This document shows positions 11,884 through 20,138 of a DNA stretch of 43,971 nt, one piece after another. The stretch is taken from positions 1 to 43,971 of the IMG/VR virus record IMGVR_UViG_3300046673_000032; one strand, given 5' to 3'. The position numbers and the translations under genes were made by a program. Position 1 is the stretch's first letter. Each line of letters begins with the position of its first letter. This DNA comes from a virus. The notes beneath the pieces were generated by a model. The model did not search any database. It was not told where the DNA came from and was given only the letters and a program-made list of their open reading frames with translations.

Positions 11884-13922
11884 TCTTTAAACCACCTTCT
11901 GCGCGACGATCCTTCCACTCTCCTAACCTGCTGATCGAATCCAATATTGTGCATGATCTGGCCGATTCTCTTTTGAATAATTCCGTTCATTTTGTCTATG
12001 GTAATATTTAAGGCGCCATCGGCTATCTCTGAAGTGGTCAATCCGTACTCATCTCTATATCTTTCGCTAACCATTTTACTAATGGCTTCTTCCCATTCGT
12101 CATGTATCGTTCTTAAGTCTTGTTCTGCTTTAGTTTCTTCCAACGGAACATTAAACCACTTTTCACCAGACTTGTATCTTTTGACCGCTTCCGCAAACAA
12201 TTGATCCCGATCTTTTTTCAAATCTTCAACATTTATTCTTGAAACCCTTATAGGCCAAAACCTTCTATTGCCTGTTGTATCCTTAAAATAATGCTTTTCA
12301 TTGGTGGTTCCCGCAAATATACATTGGCGTGGATGCTCGGAAGCGTGTCTTCCATATTTTTCCCTATAACGATCCGATTGAGTGGTAAGCATGGCTTTAA
12401 TTTTAGTTGCTTCGGCCTTTCCAAATGATTCCATTTCTGCAATTTCGGCAATCATTTTTCCTTGAAACACTTCATAGAAATCATTAGACATGACTGATTC
12501 GGTTAAAGATACATACCATTTTCCTCCAATGATTCTTAACGACATGGTTTTAAATGTTTCTTGTTTTCCTTCAAGAATTACCATGTTATCAACTTTACAT
12601 CCTGGGTCAAAGATTCGAGCAACCATTGAAATCCAGAAATTCTTGCTTATCGCTTGGGCATAATATCCGCGTTTGCATCCAAAATAATCAGCAAAGAAAC
12701 CATCGAGGCGTTCGTTCCCATCCCACACAAGTGATTCCATCCAGTCTTTCGGTTCATTTCTGGAGTTTTTGTGAGCATAAATATAAATCGCTTGAAACGC
12801 CATCTCAGTCGAAAACTTTGTTATCCCCAGGCGTCGCTGTAATTCCAAAACTATTTTATATGTGTCAAGGTCGGACCATTCTTCGGGTTCTCCGTACAAA
12901 GACGTGAAAACCTTATTGTGAAATTCATCCCACCATATTTTCCCTTCAAAAGACTTGTCACCGTCCAATACGCGAAGCCCGTTGTCCAGGTTAGCAAACG
13001 GCACTCCGTGACCGTTTCTGGAAATACTTAGCTCATCCCAAATGACGTTTAAAGAAACCGTAGGCTTGAGTTCGTCAATCGGTTCTGATACATAAGTTGT
13101 AATTAATGGACTTGCCCATTCAACAAAATTTTCATAAGTCATGCCTTCGTTTAAAGCGTCTGCGGCGTCCCATTTTGATGGTTTGTCTTTGGGATTAAGT
13201 ATTTTAATGTCTTCGCAATCTCTAGATAAAATACCGGCAATGTCTTGGGCGGCTTTTTTACCCGGTTCATCAGCGTCGGGCCAAATCAGAATTTTTCGCC
13301 CTTTTAGAACGGACCAATCGTTCTTATAAACGCTGTTTGCTCCATGACTCCATGTGGTAACGAGACACGTTGACCCCATTATTTTACGGCAAGCGTCTGC
13401 GGATTTTTCGCCTTCGACCACAACCACGGATGCAGTTGGATTTAAGGACAGGATGTCTAACCCGTATAGCGGTCGTGGCTCTGGATAAGCTTTGGCTGTC
13501 CACTTTCCATCAACCAAGTGGTATGGAGTGTATTGCTTTCCCTGAGCAGTTTCCCGGCGAGTCACGTAAAATAATGCGTTTCCATTCTTATCGTTATATT
13601 TCCAAAACAATCCTTTGGGTTTGAATTCTTGAATTTCTTGATGTTTTGAAGGCGATAACCTTTCTGCGGCTTCGCCCTGTTTAATATTGTGTATTGCGGC
13701 GTATAACGAAATCAAATCTCCACCGCGAACCTCTGAATTCGCATGATCCATCCATTGTCCAGTTTCAATGTTTACACATAGCGATTTACCGTTTCCACCT
13801 TTTAAATCAGAGCAAACGTATTCTTTTCCCTGAAATTTTCCTCCAGGAAGCCATTCGGGCAGTAAATTTCTTGAGTTAGACGCGAGTTCCCATGCAAGGG
13901 ATTGAAAGTCTATTTTAGGCAA
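11880..13922 (-). CDS. Primase-helicase with Toprim and VirE-type ATPase
   Basis: A 680-residue replication protein. Residues 1-60 resemble a primase zinc-domain region without an obvious Cys set. The Toprim domain has VVVVEGEKSADA at 166-177 and ILIWPDADEPG at 211-221, giving the catalytic Glu and the DxD pair. The ATPase half has EGKQETFKT at 451-459 in the Walker A place, Walker B MIAEIAEME at about 490-498, sensor IFAGTTNE at 535-542 and the family hallmark TGNRRFWPI at 550-558. The Walker A loop departs from the usual GKQG.GKST. It probably primes and unwinds phage DNA for a host polymerase. The start must be TTG 13922, because an in-frame TAA lies two codons upstream and no early ATG exists. 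Confidence 0.9.
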   Translation of the reverse strand: MPKIDFQSLAWELASNSRNLLPEWLPGGKFQGKEYVCSDLKGGNGKSLCVNIETGQWMDHANSEVRGGDLISLYAAIHNIKQGEAAERLSPSKHQEIQEFKPKGLFWKYNDKNGNALFYVTRRETAQGKQYTPYHLVDGKWTAKAYPEPRPLYGLDILSLNPTASVVVVEGEKSADACRKIMGSTCLVTTWSHGANSVYKNDWSVLKGRKILIWPDADEPGKKAAQDIAGILSRDCEDIKILNPKDKPSKWDAADALNEGMTYENFVEWASPLITTYVSEPIDELKPTVSLNVIWDELSISRNGHGVPFANLDNGLRVLDGDKSFEGKIWWDEFHNKVFTSLYGEPEEWSDLDTYKIVLELQRRLGITKFSTEMAFQAIYIYAHKNSRNEPKDWMESLVWDGNERLDGFFADYFGCKRGYYAQAISKNFWISMVARIFDPGCKVDNMVILEGKQETFKTMSLRIIGGKWYVSLTESVMSNDFYEVFQGKMIAEIAEMESFGKAEATKIKAMLTTQSDRYREKYGRHASEHPRQCIFAGTTNEKHYFKDTTGNRRFWPIRVSRINVEDLKKDRDQLFAEAVKRYKSGEKWFNVPLEETKAEQDLRTIHDEWEEAISKMVSERYRDEYGLTTSEIADGALNITIDKMNGIIQKRIGQIMHNIGFDQQVRRVEGSSRRRWFKE

Positions 13923-13966
13923 AGTTTATCCGATCAATCGAATTGTGTTTTCGATTTAAGCATGTA

Positions 13967-14215
13967 CTACCGCTTGAGTTTAAATTTTTCGCATATGGCG
14001 TATTTTGGATTCCTGTGTCCAAACAAGAAACAAAAAAAGAATTTATGACGACGTTCTTTGTTAAACTGGCAATTTAAACATGTATAGTCGGAAGACGATT
14101 CTTGATATTTGAACCTCGCCTTCATCTCTCTTTGGGTAATCAATCGGTTGGGATCGGTTTCCACAATGTTGGTTTCTGTCTTCTCGAACAAATCAGGATT
14201 AGTTTTGACTATCAT
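13967..14215 (-). CDS. Cys-rich small protein (82 aa)
   Basis: ATG 14215 follows GGAGGGATT and overlaps the stop of the nuclease gene by 4 bases. The C-terminal half carries CLNCQF and FFFC, then ICEKFKLKR, a C..C...C...C layout common in small phage zinc proteins. The N-terminal half is polar. The family is not named; position suggests a helper of the replication genes. Confidence 0.65.
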   Translation of the reverse strand: MIVKTNPDLFEKTETNIVETDPNRLITQREMKARFKYQESSSDYTCLNCQFNKERRHKFFFCFLFGHRNPKYAICEKFKLKR

Positions 14216-14583
14216 AATCCCTCCATTAGTTTTAATGAATCTTCAACGCTCCAAACAATCCCGCCTCGTCCGCCGTTATCGTTCACCATCTGAACGAATG
14301 AAGCCTGCTCAACTGTAGGTTTTCCGTTACCTTCTTTGACTTCGATAGCAAGGAATTTTCCGTTTTTAATTCCAATTAAATCAGACGATCCGACGCATAA
14401 CCCGGAATGTAAAACTCGCGCATGGTGGATTAAAACGTCACCTGGAATCAATCGAACGGTTTCTTGTTTGTGTATGAACCTATAGTCGCCTATCCAAGCT
14501 TGAGCGACGTTGTTTCTAAATAAACGCGCTCCTTGTCTAGAGGCTTCTAGTTGAATAGTTCTCATTAGGTCGGGCTCGTTCAT
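14212..14583 (-). CDS. VRR-NUC domain nuclease
   Basis: A 123-residue stand-alone VRR-NUC protein of the PD-(D/E)XK fold, common beside phage helicases. Visible motifs are LFRNN (21-25), the catalytic Asp in GSSDLIG (65-71), Glu81 and Lys83 in FLAIEVK, then GKPTVEQ with the family Gln at about 93. It may process branched or broken DNA during replication or recombination. It overlaps the helicase stop (ATGA), and a GGAAGGCGG site lies upstream of ATG 14583. Confidence 0.9.
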   Translation of the reverse strand: MNEPDLMRTIQLEASRQGARLFRNNVAQAWIGDYRFIHKQETVRLIPGDVLIHHARVLHSGLCVGSSDLIGIKNGKFLAIEVKEGNGKPTVEQASFVQMVNDNGGRGGIVWSVEDSLKLMEGL

Positions 14584-15932
14584 ATAGCCGCCTTCCTTTG
14601 CCTAGCATTCCAAACGTGTCTGGCCCACGCCTTGGGATGGTTATATCCCCTCTGCTGTGCCACGGTAACGAGGTCTTCGTAAGTCTGCGCTGTAAATTGC
14701 GGAACTCTTACAACTCGCTCGACTTCTTTTAATTCTCCTTCAACTTCTCTCAACTTTTCAACAACGGCTTCAAACTTAAAACCACAGAACTTGCACACTC
14801 CAGACGGAACTTGAGCCGCAAAACATCTTGGACAAATTTTTACATGAACTTCTTGACTCGATTTTTTCTTGCCTACGTTTCCTTCTAAACTCCATTCTCT
14901 AACTTCGTCAGGCAATCCGTGACGCCTACAATTTCCAACATGGTCTAATATGATGGCGTAGTCTTTGCCTTCTGCTGGACGAAGGCACCTTCCAAGCATT
15001 TGCAGATACATGCTTAGGCTCTGAGTCGGCCTGAGCATTATTACCGCTTCAATTGCGGGACAATCGTATCCTTCGCCAAACAATTCAACGTTTGAAACGA
15101 CCGATGTTTTCCCATCCTTGAAATCGTTCATCACACGATCACGAATTTCGGTTGGAGTTTCTCCGTCAACGTGTTCCGCTTTTACTCCAGCCGAGCGGAA
15201 TTGTTCTACTATATGCTTCGAGTGTTCAATTGACGATGCAAAAACAACCGCGCGTTTACCACGGCACAACTTGAGGTATTCATTTATGGCGCTACCAGTA
15301 ATGGTGGGCTTATCGACTCGTTCATTTGTCGCCTTACGATCAAAATCCCCCATCGTTGTGCGAATACCGGTCATGTCAACCGTTGAAGGAGCATATAGTT
15401 TGTAATCCGAAAGAAACCCGGCTTCAATCAACCAAGAAACGGTTGGACCTTTAACCATTGCCTGAAAATATTTTCCTAAACCCTTTCCATCCAGTCTTTG
15501 AGGCGTGGCCGTGAGTCCGATATGAAACGCTTCTGTAATTTGATTAAATATAAACTCCCAATTCTTGGCGGCTAGATGGTGACATTCATCATATATAATA
15601 AGACCAGGTTTTGACATATGTTCATAACGTCTCTTAAGACTTTGAATGGAGCATATTTGAACCGGAAAATGCGGTTCTTCCATAAATCCAGCAGACACGA
15701 CTCCGCATGGAACTCCTACGTTAGAGAATGCCTTTAGGACTTGGCGTATAAGCTCCCTTCGATGCGTTATAAACCACACGCGATTTCCCAACGCAACGCT
15801 GGATTTAACCATGTATGAAGCCAACACCGTTTTTCCTGACCCCGTAGGGGATTCGAGTATCATGGAACGAACACCAGAACGCATGAGCGCCCTGGCCTCG
15901 TTGCTCATTTTTTCTTGGTATGGGCGGAGCAT
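14580..15932 (-). CDS. SF2 DEAD/DEAH-type helicase with zinc ribbon
   Basis: A 450-residue helicase of the phage type related to restriction-subunit and RadD-like ATPases. Motif I PTGSGKT 29-35, motif II DECHH 115-119, motif III TATPQR 141-146 and motif VI QMLGRCLRP 311-319 are complete. A CPRC (367-370) and CKFC (380-383) pair adds a zinc ribbon, followed by a charged helix and a basic C-terminus (KAWARHVWNARQRKAAI). It probably unwinds or remodels DNA at the phage origin or at recombination sites. ATG 15932 directly abuts the stop of the HTH gene, so both share a message. Confidence 0.93.
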   Translation of the reverse strand: MLRPYQEKMSNEARALMRSGVRSMILESPTGSGKTVLASYMVKSSVALGNRVWFITHRRELIRQVLKAFSNVGVPCGVVSAGFMEEPHFPVQICSIQSLKRRYEHMSKPGLIIYDECHHLAAKNWEFIFNQITEAFHIGLTATPQRLDGKGLGKYFQAMVKGPTVSWLIEAGFLSDYKLYAPSTVDMTGIRTTMGDFDRKATNERVDKPTITGSAINEYLKLCRGKRAVVFASSIEHSKHIVEQFRSAGVKAEHVDGETPTEIRDRVMNDFKDGKTSVVSNVELFGEGYDCPAIEAVIMLRPTQSLSMYLQMLGRCLRPAEGKDYAIILDHVGNCRRHGLPDEVREWSLEGNVGKKKSSQEVHVKICPRCFAAQVPSGVCKFCGFKFEAVVEKLREVEGELKEVERVVRVPQFTAQTYEDLVTVAQQRGYNHPKAWARHVWNARQRKAAI

Positions 15933-16133
15933 TTATTTGATGTCTTCCATTAGCATCTCAATCGTCACTCCCCACTTCATTTTGTTTGACGCGGATAATA
16001 CTGATTTCCAGTTATGAGCAGGAATAACTCCCCTGGTTTTCCAATGATGTAAAACAGACCGCTCCACTCCAACGGCGCGAGCGGCTTTAGTCAAACCGCC
16101 AGATTTTTCAATAATACGTTCTGATGTGTTCAT
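15933..16133 (-). CDS. Cro/YdaS-like HTH regulator (66 aa)
   Basis: A 66-residue DNA-binding protein. LTKAARAVGVERSVLHHWKT (about residues 14-33) is a helix-turn-helix with the recognition helix at SVLHHWKTRG, in the size and style of Cro or YdaS proteins that carry KAA..LGV....V..W. It is the first gene leftward from the divergent promoter region, so it likely controls these promoters, including its own. AAAGGA lies before ATG 16133. No larger CI-like repressor is present. Confidence 0.8.
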   Translation of the reverse strand: MNTSERIIEKSGGLTKAARAVGVERSVLHHWKTRGVIPAHNWKSVLSASNKMKWGVTIEMLMEDIK

Positions 16134-16155
16134 TTTGATTTCCTTTCAGATAAAT

Positions 16156-16184
16156 ATTATATCATTCGAAGGTTGACAAGTCTA
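16156..16184 (-). promoter_or_regulatory. Leftward promoter for the HTH-helicase-primase operon
   Basis: On the minus strand a TAGACT -35 (16184-16179) and a perfect TATAAT -10 (16161-16156) are 17 bases apart. Its -35 directly abuts the -35 of the rightward promoter, so the two compete or can be controlled by one bound protein. Confidence 0.6.
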
Positions 16185-16201
16185 ATACAATCGGATACAA
16201 T
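16173..16201 (+). promoter_or_regulatory. Rightward promoter for recombination and lysis genes
   Basis: TTGACA 16173-16178, 17-base spacer, TACAAT 16196-16201: a near-consensus sigma-70 promoter reading toward the Sak4-like gene at 16237 with a short leader. Confidence 0.7.
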
Positions 16202-16217
16202 ATTCAAACGTTGTCAA
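16173..16217. promoter_or_regulatory. Candidate operator (inverted repeat and direct repeat)
   Basis: TTGACAA (16173-16179) and TTGTCAA (16211-16217) are a perfect inverted repeat flanking the rightward -10, and ATACAAT occurs twice between them (about 16185 and 16195). The arrangement around two divergent promoters next to an HTH gene resembles a lambda-type switch. Binding by the 66-residue HTH protein is an inference. Confidence 0.5.
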
Positions 16218-16236
16218 TTCATCAAGGAGAACGAGC

Positions 16237-17160
16237 GTGAGCGAGATAATCAAGTCTAACCCAAAAATCACGTCTGGAAAAAGAAAAGAGCCGTTGACTA
16301 TTATGTTGTATGGCGTTGCTGGTATCGGTAAAACGCAACTAGCTTCTGAATCCGAAAATCCAATTTTCATCGGAGAACGCGGAAATTTGCTTTTGGACGT
16401 TTCCCGCTTTGACGAAGAAAAAACATTTGCGGAGTTTGTCGAAGACATCAAATGGTTGATTGAAAATGAACACATTTACAAAACTCTTGTGATTGACACT
16501 CTTAGCTGGCTTGAGCCTTTAGTGTTCCAAGAAGTATGTTCTGAGCAAACAAAACCAGCCAAAGACATTTCAAAGGTGCCACACGGTGCCGGTTACATTT
16601 CGGCTTATACAAAGATGGAAAGCGTCACAAAGCTTTTGAATGATCTTAAAGATAAGAAAAAAATGAACGTTGTGATTATTGCTCATTCAAAAGTTAAGCC
16701 ATTTAATGATCCCACTTCGATTGAACCATACGATAAATACGTTCCTTCGTTGAACGAAGCCATTTCCGCAATATGGGTCAAGTACGTCGATGCCCTCATC
16801 TTTATGAACTACGAAACGTTTGTAAAAGAGGGAGAACGACGGGCTTATGGAGACGCGCTTCGTATTGCTTACACCGAAGAACGTCCTTCATTCCAAGCTA
16901 AAAACCGTTACGGGTTGCCTTATCGAATTGCCATGCGCAAAGGGGAGGGATGGAAAACTCTAGTTGAAGCGATTGAAAAATCAGAACCAAACAGTCTGGA
17001 AGTGTTGCAACGAGCCGTTGCCGAATTGCGAAAGACAATTTCAGGGGAGCCTGAATTTTTGTCTAAGGTTGATAAGTCAATTGCCGATGCCGGTGTGGAT
17101 TTGACTAAGTTGACGGCCATTCGCGACCGGATGGTTGCATTAACGGGAGGGTTAAAGTGA
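16237..17160 (+). CDS. Sak4-like RecA-fold ATPase (phage recombinase type)
   Basis: A 307-residue ATP-binding protein of the AAA_24/Sak4 type: Walker A GVAGIGKT at 26-33, Walker B TLVIDTLSWL at 83-92, and NVVIIAHSK at about 144-152, which may hold the sensor region. In phages, such proteins sit with SSB-like and exonuclease genes and promote single-strand annealing recombination. The start is GTG 16237 with AAGGAG 7 bases upstream. It is first in the rightward recombination operon and overlaps the next gene. Confidence 0.85.
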   Translation: MSEIIKSNPKITSGKRKEPLTIMLYGVAGIGKTQLASESENPIFIGERGNLLLDVSRFDEEKTFAEFVEDIKWLIENEHIYKTLVIDTLSWLEPLVFQEVCSEQTKPAKDISKVPHGAGYISAYTKMESVTKLLNDLKDKKKMNVVIIAHSKVKPFNDPTSIEPYDKYVPSLNEAISAIWVKYVDALIFMNYETFVKEGERRAYGDALRIAYTEERPSFQAKNRYGLPYRIAMRKGEGWKTLVEAIEKSEPNSLEVLQRAVAELRKTISGEPEFLSKVDKSIADAGVDLTKLTAIRDRMVALTGGLK

Positions 17161-17489
17161 AAAAGTTAGATAAAAGAGACAAGGAAATCAAAGACTTGAA
17201 GATGGCTTTGTTGGTTAAAGATAGCCAATTGTTCAAACTTCGTAATGTAGAAGAAGAGCTTTCTAGGATTAAGGTTCTGTTAAGGCCTTATTCTATTAAA
17301 ACTGCTAAAAATAGTTCGCCTTTTACAATTTCTGGTGTTGAATTAACCAGCGAAGGCGCATTGGCTGATGTTATTGATAGGTTGAACACTTCACTAACAA
17401 GATGCTCTGAATTGTCTTTTGTTTGCGATAAATACTACGAACTACTTAACACGGCTTTTACAGGAAAACGAGAAGGAGAAAAAGCATGA
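17157..17489 (+). CDS. Coiled-coil hypothetical protein (110 aa)
   Basis: GTG 17157 overlaps the previous stop and follows GGGAGGG. The first 45 residues are a charged coiled coil (KLDKRDKEIKDLKMALLVKD...). The rest is mixed, with a Cys pair near the end. It lies inside the recombination set between the ATPase and the SSB-like gene, so it may be an accessory factor. No family was recognised. Confidence 0.7.
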   Translation: MKKLDKRDKEIKDLKMALLVKDSQLFKLRNVEEELSRIKVLLRPYSIKTAKNSSPFTISGVELTSEGALADVIDRLNTSLTRCSELSFVCDKYYELLNTAFTGKREGEKA

Positions 17490-17983
17490 GAATCAAGCCC
17501 GGAACATACCCTGGTACGTTGACTGATTATGGAATCTCAGAAACCAAGGCCGGTGATCCTCAAGTGTTTCTGATATTCGACGTAAACGCAGGAGATCAAG
17601 GCAATTACAGTATGACTTGGTACGGGTTAATGAATACCGTTGCTAAGGAATCCGGAAAGAAAGCTCCAATCGAATACACGATCAAGACCATTCTTGATTG
17701 CGGATTCTCTGGTGAGTCTCCTGAGCTTCTTGCGGCTGGACCTGAGTCTAATTTGATGCCGTTGGGCATTGCAATGGATTTACGGGTCGAAGACAATACC
17801 TACGATGGTACTACAACCAGCAGAATCAGGTTTGTAAACGTTCCTGGTCAAGGTGGTGGACCTGGACGAGTAGGATATGAGGAGGTAACTAAGAAGGTAA
17901 GCGTTGATGCTATCCGCGCCGAATTGATTAAGCAACGCGCTAACCGTCCACATGTAGAAAAAAAACAAGATGTAGGGTGGTGA
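17486..17983 (+). CDS. Putative ssDNA-binding protein (DUF669-like)
   Basis: A 165-residue protein starting MRIKPGTYPGTLTDYGISET with an OB-fold-like beta pattern (VFLIFDVNAG, YSMTWYGLM, LRVEDNTYDG, SRIRFVNVPG) and a Gly-rich loop at about residues 121-128. Phage recombination operons usually have an SSB or DUF669 protein between the ATPase and the exonuclease, and this gene fits in place and shape. Binding to ssDNA is not shown by a diagnostic motif. ATG 17486 follows GAGAAGGAG. Confidence 0.6.
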   Translation: MRIKPGTYPGTLTDYGISETKAGDPQVFLIFDVNAGDQGNYSMTWYGLMNTVAKESGKKAPIEYTIKTILDCGFSGESPELLAAGPESNLMPLGIAMDLRVEDNTYDGTTTSRIRFVNVPGQGGGPGRVGYEEVTKKVSVDAIRAELIKQRANRPHVEKKQDVGW

Positions 17984-17985
17984 GT

Positions 17986-18558
17986 ATGTACCAACTAATC
18001 GAGGTGGATCAAAACACACCCGCTTGGTTGGATTGGCGCAAGAACGGCATAGGGGCCTCAGACGCCCCCGCCGTTCTGGGCGTCAGCCCGTATACCAAGC
18101 CTCAAAAGCTTTGGGCAATCAAGGTTGGAATGGATGTAGATAAACCAGTAAACAAATACATCATGGATAAGGGCCATGATTTTGAAACCCGTATTCGAGC
18201 TAAATACGAGTTTGAATCAGAAGGTAATTGGCCTTCGGTTTGCATGCAATCGGTTGAATTTCCATACTTAAGGGCTTCGTTGGACGGATGGAACGGTAAA
18301 AATATCATCGAAATTAAGATGGTTGGAGCAAAGATGTTTGCTTCTGATGATATACCGCCTCACCATTACGCTCAATTTCAGCATCAAATGATGGTTTCTG
18401 ATGCCGAAGACATGACCGAGATTTACGGTTTGATTGACGAGTTTAACGAACTCAAAGACAAGAAACGTCTCGTTGTTCGCGACGAAAAGTTTATTGATGC
18501 CATGTTTCACAAAGAAGTGGAGTTTTGGAAGATGGTTACGGATAAGGAGTGGAGATGA
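17986..18558 (+). CDS. YqaJ-type viral exonuclease/recombinase
   Basis: A lambda-Exo-related PD-(D/E)XK enzyme of 190 residues. WLDWRKNGIGASDAPAVLG (residues 14-32) is the family signature; Glu67 in GHDFE, Asp100 in ASLDG and Glu109-Lys111 in IIEIKM build the active site, and YAQFQHQMMV gives the conserved Gln/His helix. It would resect DNA ends for the annealing ATPase. The start could be GTG 17980 or ATG 17986; ATG was chosen with AGGGTGGTGAGT as ribosome site. It overlaps the endolysin start by 4 bases. Confidence 0.92.
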   Translation: MYQLIEVDQNTPAWLDWRKNGIGASDAPAVLGVSPYTKPQKLWAIKVGMDVDKPVNKYIMDKGHDFETRIRAKYEFESEGNWPSVCMQSVEFPYLRASLDGWNGKNIIEIKMVGAKMFASDDIPPHHYAQFQHQMMVSDAEDMTEIYGLIDEFNELKDKKRLVVRDEKFIDAMFHKEVEFWKMVTDKEWR

Positions 18559-19127
18559 TTGGCGGCATCGACGTTTCTCACTGGAACGGTAAAATTGATT
18601 GGCCGAAAGTAAAAACATCGTTTGCGTTTTGCAAGGCCACTCAAGGAATGGGTATGATTGACCACACGTTCCAGACGAATATTCAAGGTTGTAGAGATAA
18701 CGGGATCGTTCCAGGAGCATATCATTTCTTAAATCCTACTCAAAACGGGCGAGATCAGGCAGACTTTTTTGCAGAATACGCAAAGCCCGATATGTTACTT
18801 GCTTTGGATTGCGAAGGAGACGGTTGGAACGCATTAACACCGCAAGAATGTGCTGACGAAATCGGTGTTTTTATGACATTCTGCAAGATTAACATTGGCA
18901 AGTATCCGTTATTGTACTTCTCGCCTTCGTTCGCAAATGACAGGTTGCGAAGGTTCCCGATCAAGCAGTATAATTGGTGGGTAGCTTGCTATGCTACAAA
19001 GATGCCTGCCGACTTTTCTACCGCGAAGTTCTGGCAATACACTGAATCTGGTGGATGCCCTGGAATTCAAGGCAAATGCGATCTGGATATGTTCTTTGGC
19101 GAACGAGAAGATTTACTAAAATTGTGA
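18555..19127 (+). CDS. Endolysin, GH25 muramidase
   Basis: A 190-residue glycoside hydrolase family 25 lysozyme that cuts the MurNAc-GlcNAc backbone. GIDVSHWNGKIDW opens the barrel with Asp6; LALDCEGDG gives Asp85 and Glu87 of the acidic DxE pair; QYTESGGCPGIQGKCDLDMF is the standard C-terminal family motif. There is no signal peptide and no cell-wall binding domain, so release through a holin is expected; the next block holds a holin-like gene. ATG 18555 has AAGGAG 5 bases upstream. Confidence 0.95.
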   Translation: MIGGIDVSHWNGKIDWPKVKTSFAFCKATQGMGMIDHTFQTNIQGCRDNGIVPGAYHFLNPTQNGRDQADFFAEYAKPDMLLALDCEGDGWNALTPQECADEIGVFMTFCKINIGKYPLLYFSPSFANDRLRRFPIKQYNWWVACYATKMPADFSTAKFWQYTESGGCPGIQGKCDLDMFFGEREDLLKL

Positions 19128-19134
19128 GCGAAAA

Positions 19135-19923
19135 ATGAAACTCGGAAAACAACCAGTTCGGCATGACCCCCGAACCCTCAAACTTGCGAAGTACCTGCCA
19201 CAGTTACCAACGCCCCCGCCCGTTTGCGATTGGGGCACGAAGGTAGCGTTTTGGAACATGCTGGCCAATGACTCGGTTGGGGACTGCACATGTGCCAGTG
19301 CCGGTCACATGCTCATGGCGTGGACCTCTAGCGATGCCACAGAATTTGTCCCGACTGACGCGCAAATCCTATCCGCCTATTCCGAGATCACGGGTTATGA
19401 TCCTAAAACCGGGATGAACGATAACGGCGCAGTGGAACTGGACGTCCTGAAATACTGGCGCAACAAGGGAATCGCTGGTAAAAAGATTCTCGCATACGTC
19501 AAAATCGAAGAGAAAAACTTCAACCAACTGAAAACTTCGGGGTGGTTGTTCGGTGGGGTTTACATCGGCGTTTCTCTGCCCGTCGAGGCCCAGAACCAGA
19601 AAATTTGGGACGTGACACCCGGAGAAACCCCTGGCTCATGGGGTGGACACGCGGTCCCGGTTGTGGGGTATAATGCACAAGGGCCGGTCGTCGTCACTTG
19701 GGGTGAGTCAAAACAAATGACGTGGGCGGCGTACCTCGCATGGTGTGATGAAGCCTATGCGATTTTAAGCGGAGATTGGACGGGCCCGGATAATCTCACG
19801 CCCAACGGGTTCGATATGGTTCAACTGGTTTCGGATCTGAAAGAATTAGACGGTGCGTCGTCGGTTGAGAAACCGGATTTGTGGGAAAGGATCAAGACGT
19901 GGCTGAAAGACCTTTTTCATTAA
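19135..19923 (+). CDS. Papain-like cysteine protease (C1/C39-like fold)
   Basis: A 262-residue protein with the pattern VGDCTCASAGH around residue 50 (catalytic Cys probably Cys51), GGHAVPVVGYN with His172, and VVTWGES about 13 residues later, the normal order of papain-like proteases. The front (GKQPVRHDPRTLKLAKYL) resembles phage and bacterial proteins of the same kind, with no proven substrate. No signal peptide. Because it lies between the endolysin and the holin-like gene, a role in lysis as a wall-peptide endopeptidase is plausible. ATG 19135 follows GAGCGAAAA, a modest site. Confidence 0.75.
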   Translation: MKLGKQPVRHDPRTLKLAKYLPQLPTPPPVCDWGTKVAFWNMLANDSVGDCTCASAGHMLMAWTSSDATEFVPTDAQILSAYSEITGYDPKTGMNDNGAVELDVLKYWRNKGIAGKKILAYVKIEEKNFNQLKTSGWLFGGVYIGVSLPVEAQNQKIWDVTPGETPGSWGGHAVPVVGYNAQGPVVVTWGESKQMTWAAYLAWCDEAYAILSGDWTGPDNLTPNGFDMVQLVSDLKELDGASSVEKPDLWERIKTWLKDLFH

Positions 19924-19953
19924 CCTAGTAGGTTAAGACTTTTGGGAGGGATT

Positions 19954-20106
19954 ATGAGCATCATTGAAGACTTGGCAAGCGTGGCAGTAAAAACCGCATG
20001 TCTCCCAATTTCAGTAGTTAAAGACGTTGGCAATGTCATTGAAGGTGACAATGTGGATGCTACGGCGTCAAACGTTGAGTCGATCTTGGACGACATTTTC
20101 GGATAG
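19954..20106 (+). CDS. Small hypothetical protein (50 aa)
   Basis: ATG 19954 follows GGGAGGGATT. The protein (MSIIEDLASVAVKTACLPIS, then VVKDVGNVIEGDNVDATASN) is amphipathic and resembles small phage lysis-region proteins that follow endolysin genes, but no membrane helix is evident. It sits 30 bases after the protease and 32 before the holin-like gene. Function unknown. Confidence 0.65.
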   Translation: MSIIEDLASVAVKTACLPISVVKDVGNVIEGDNVDATASNVESILDDIFG

Positions 20107-20138
20107 TAGGTGCATCAAAAAACTCAGGAGGAAGTATC

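Noticed and set aside
16237-17160. Annotation as a RecA or DnaB protein
   Set aside because: The P-loop and NVVIIAHSK pattern suit Sak4/AAA_24 proteins, and RecA- or DnaB-specific motifs are absent.
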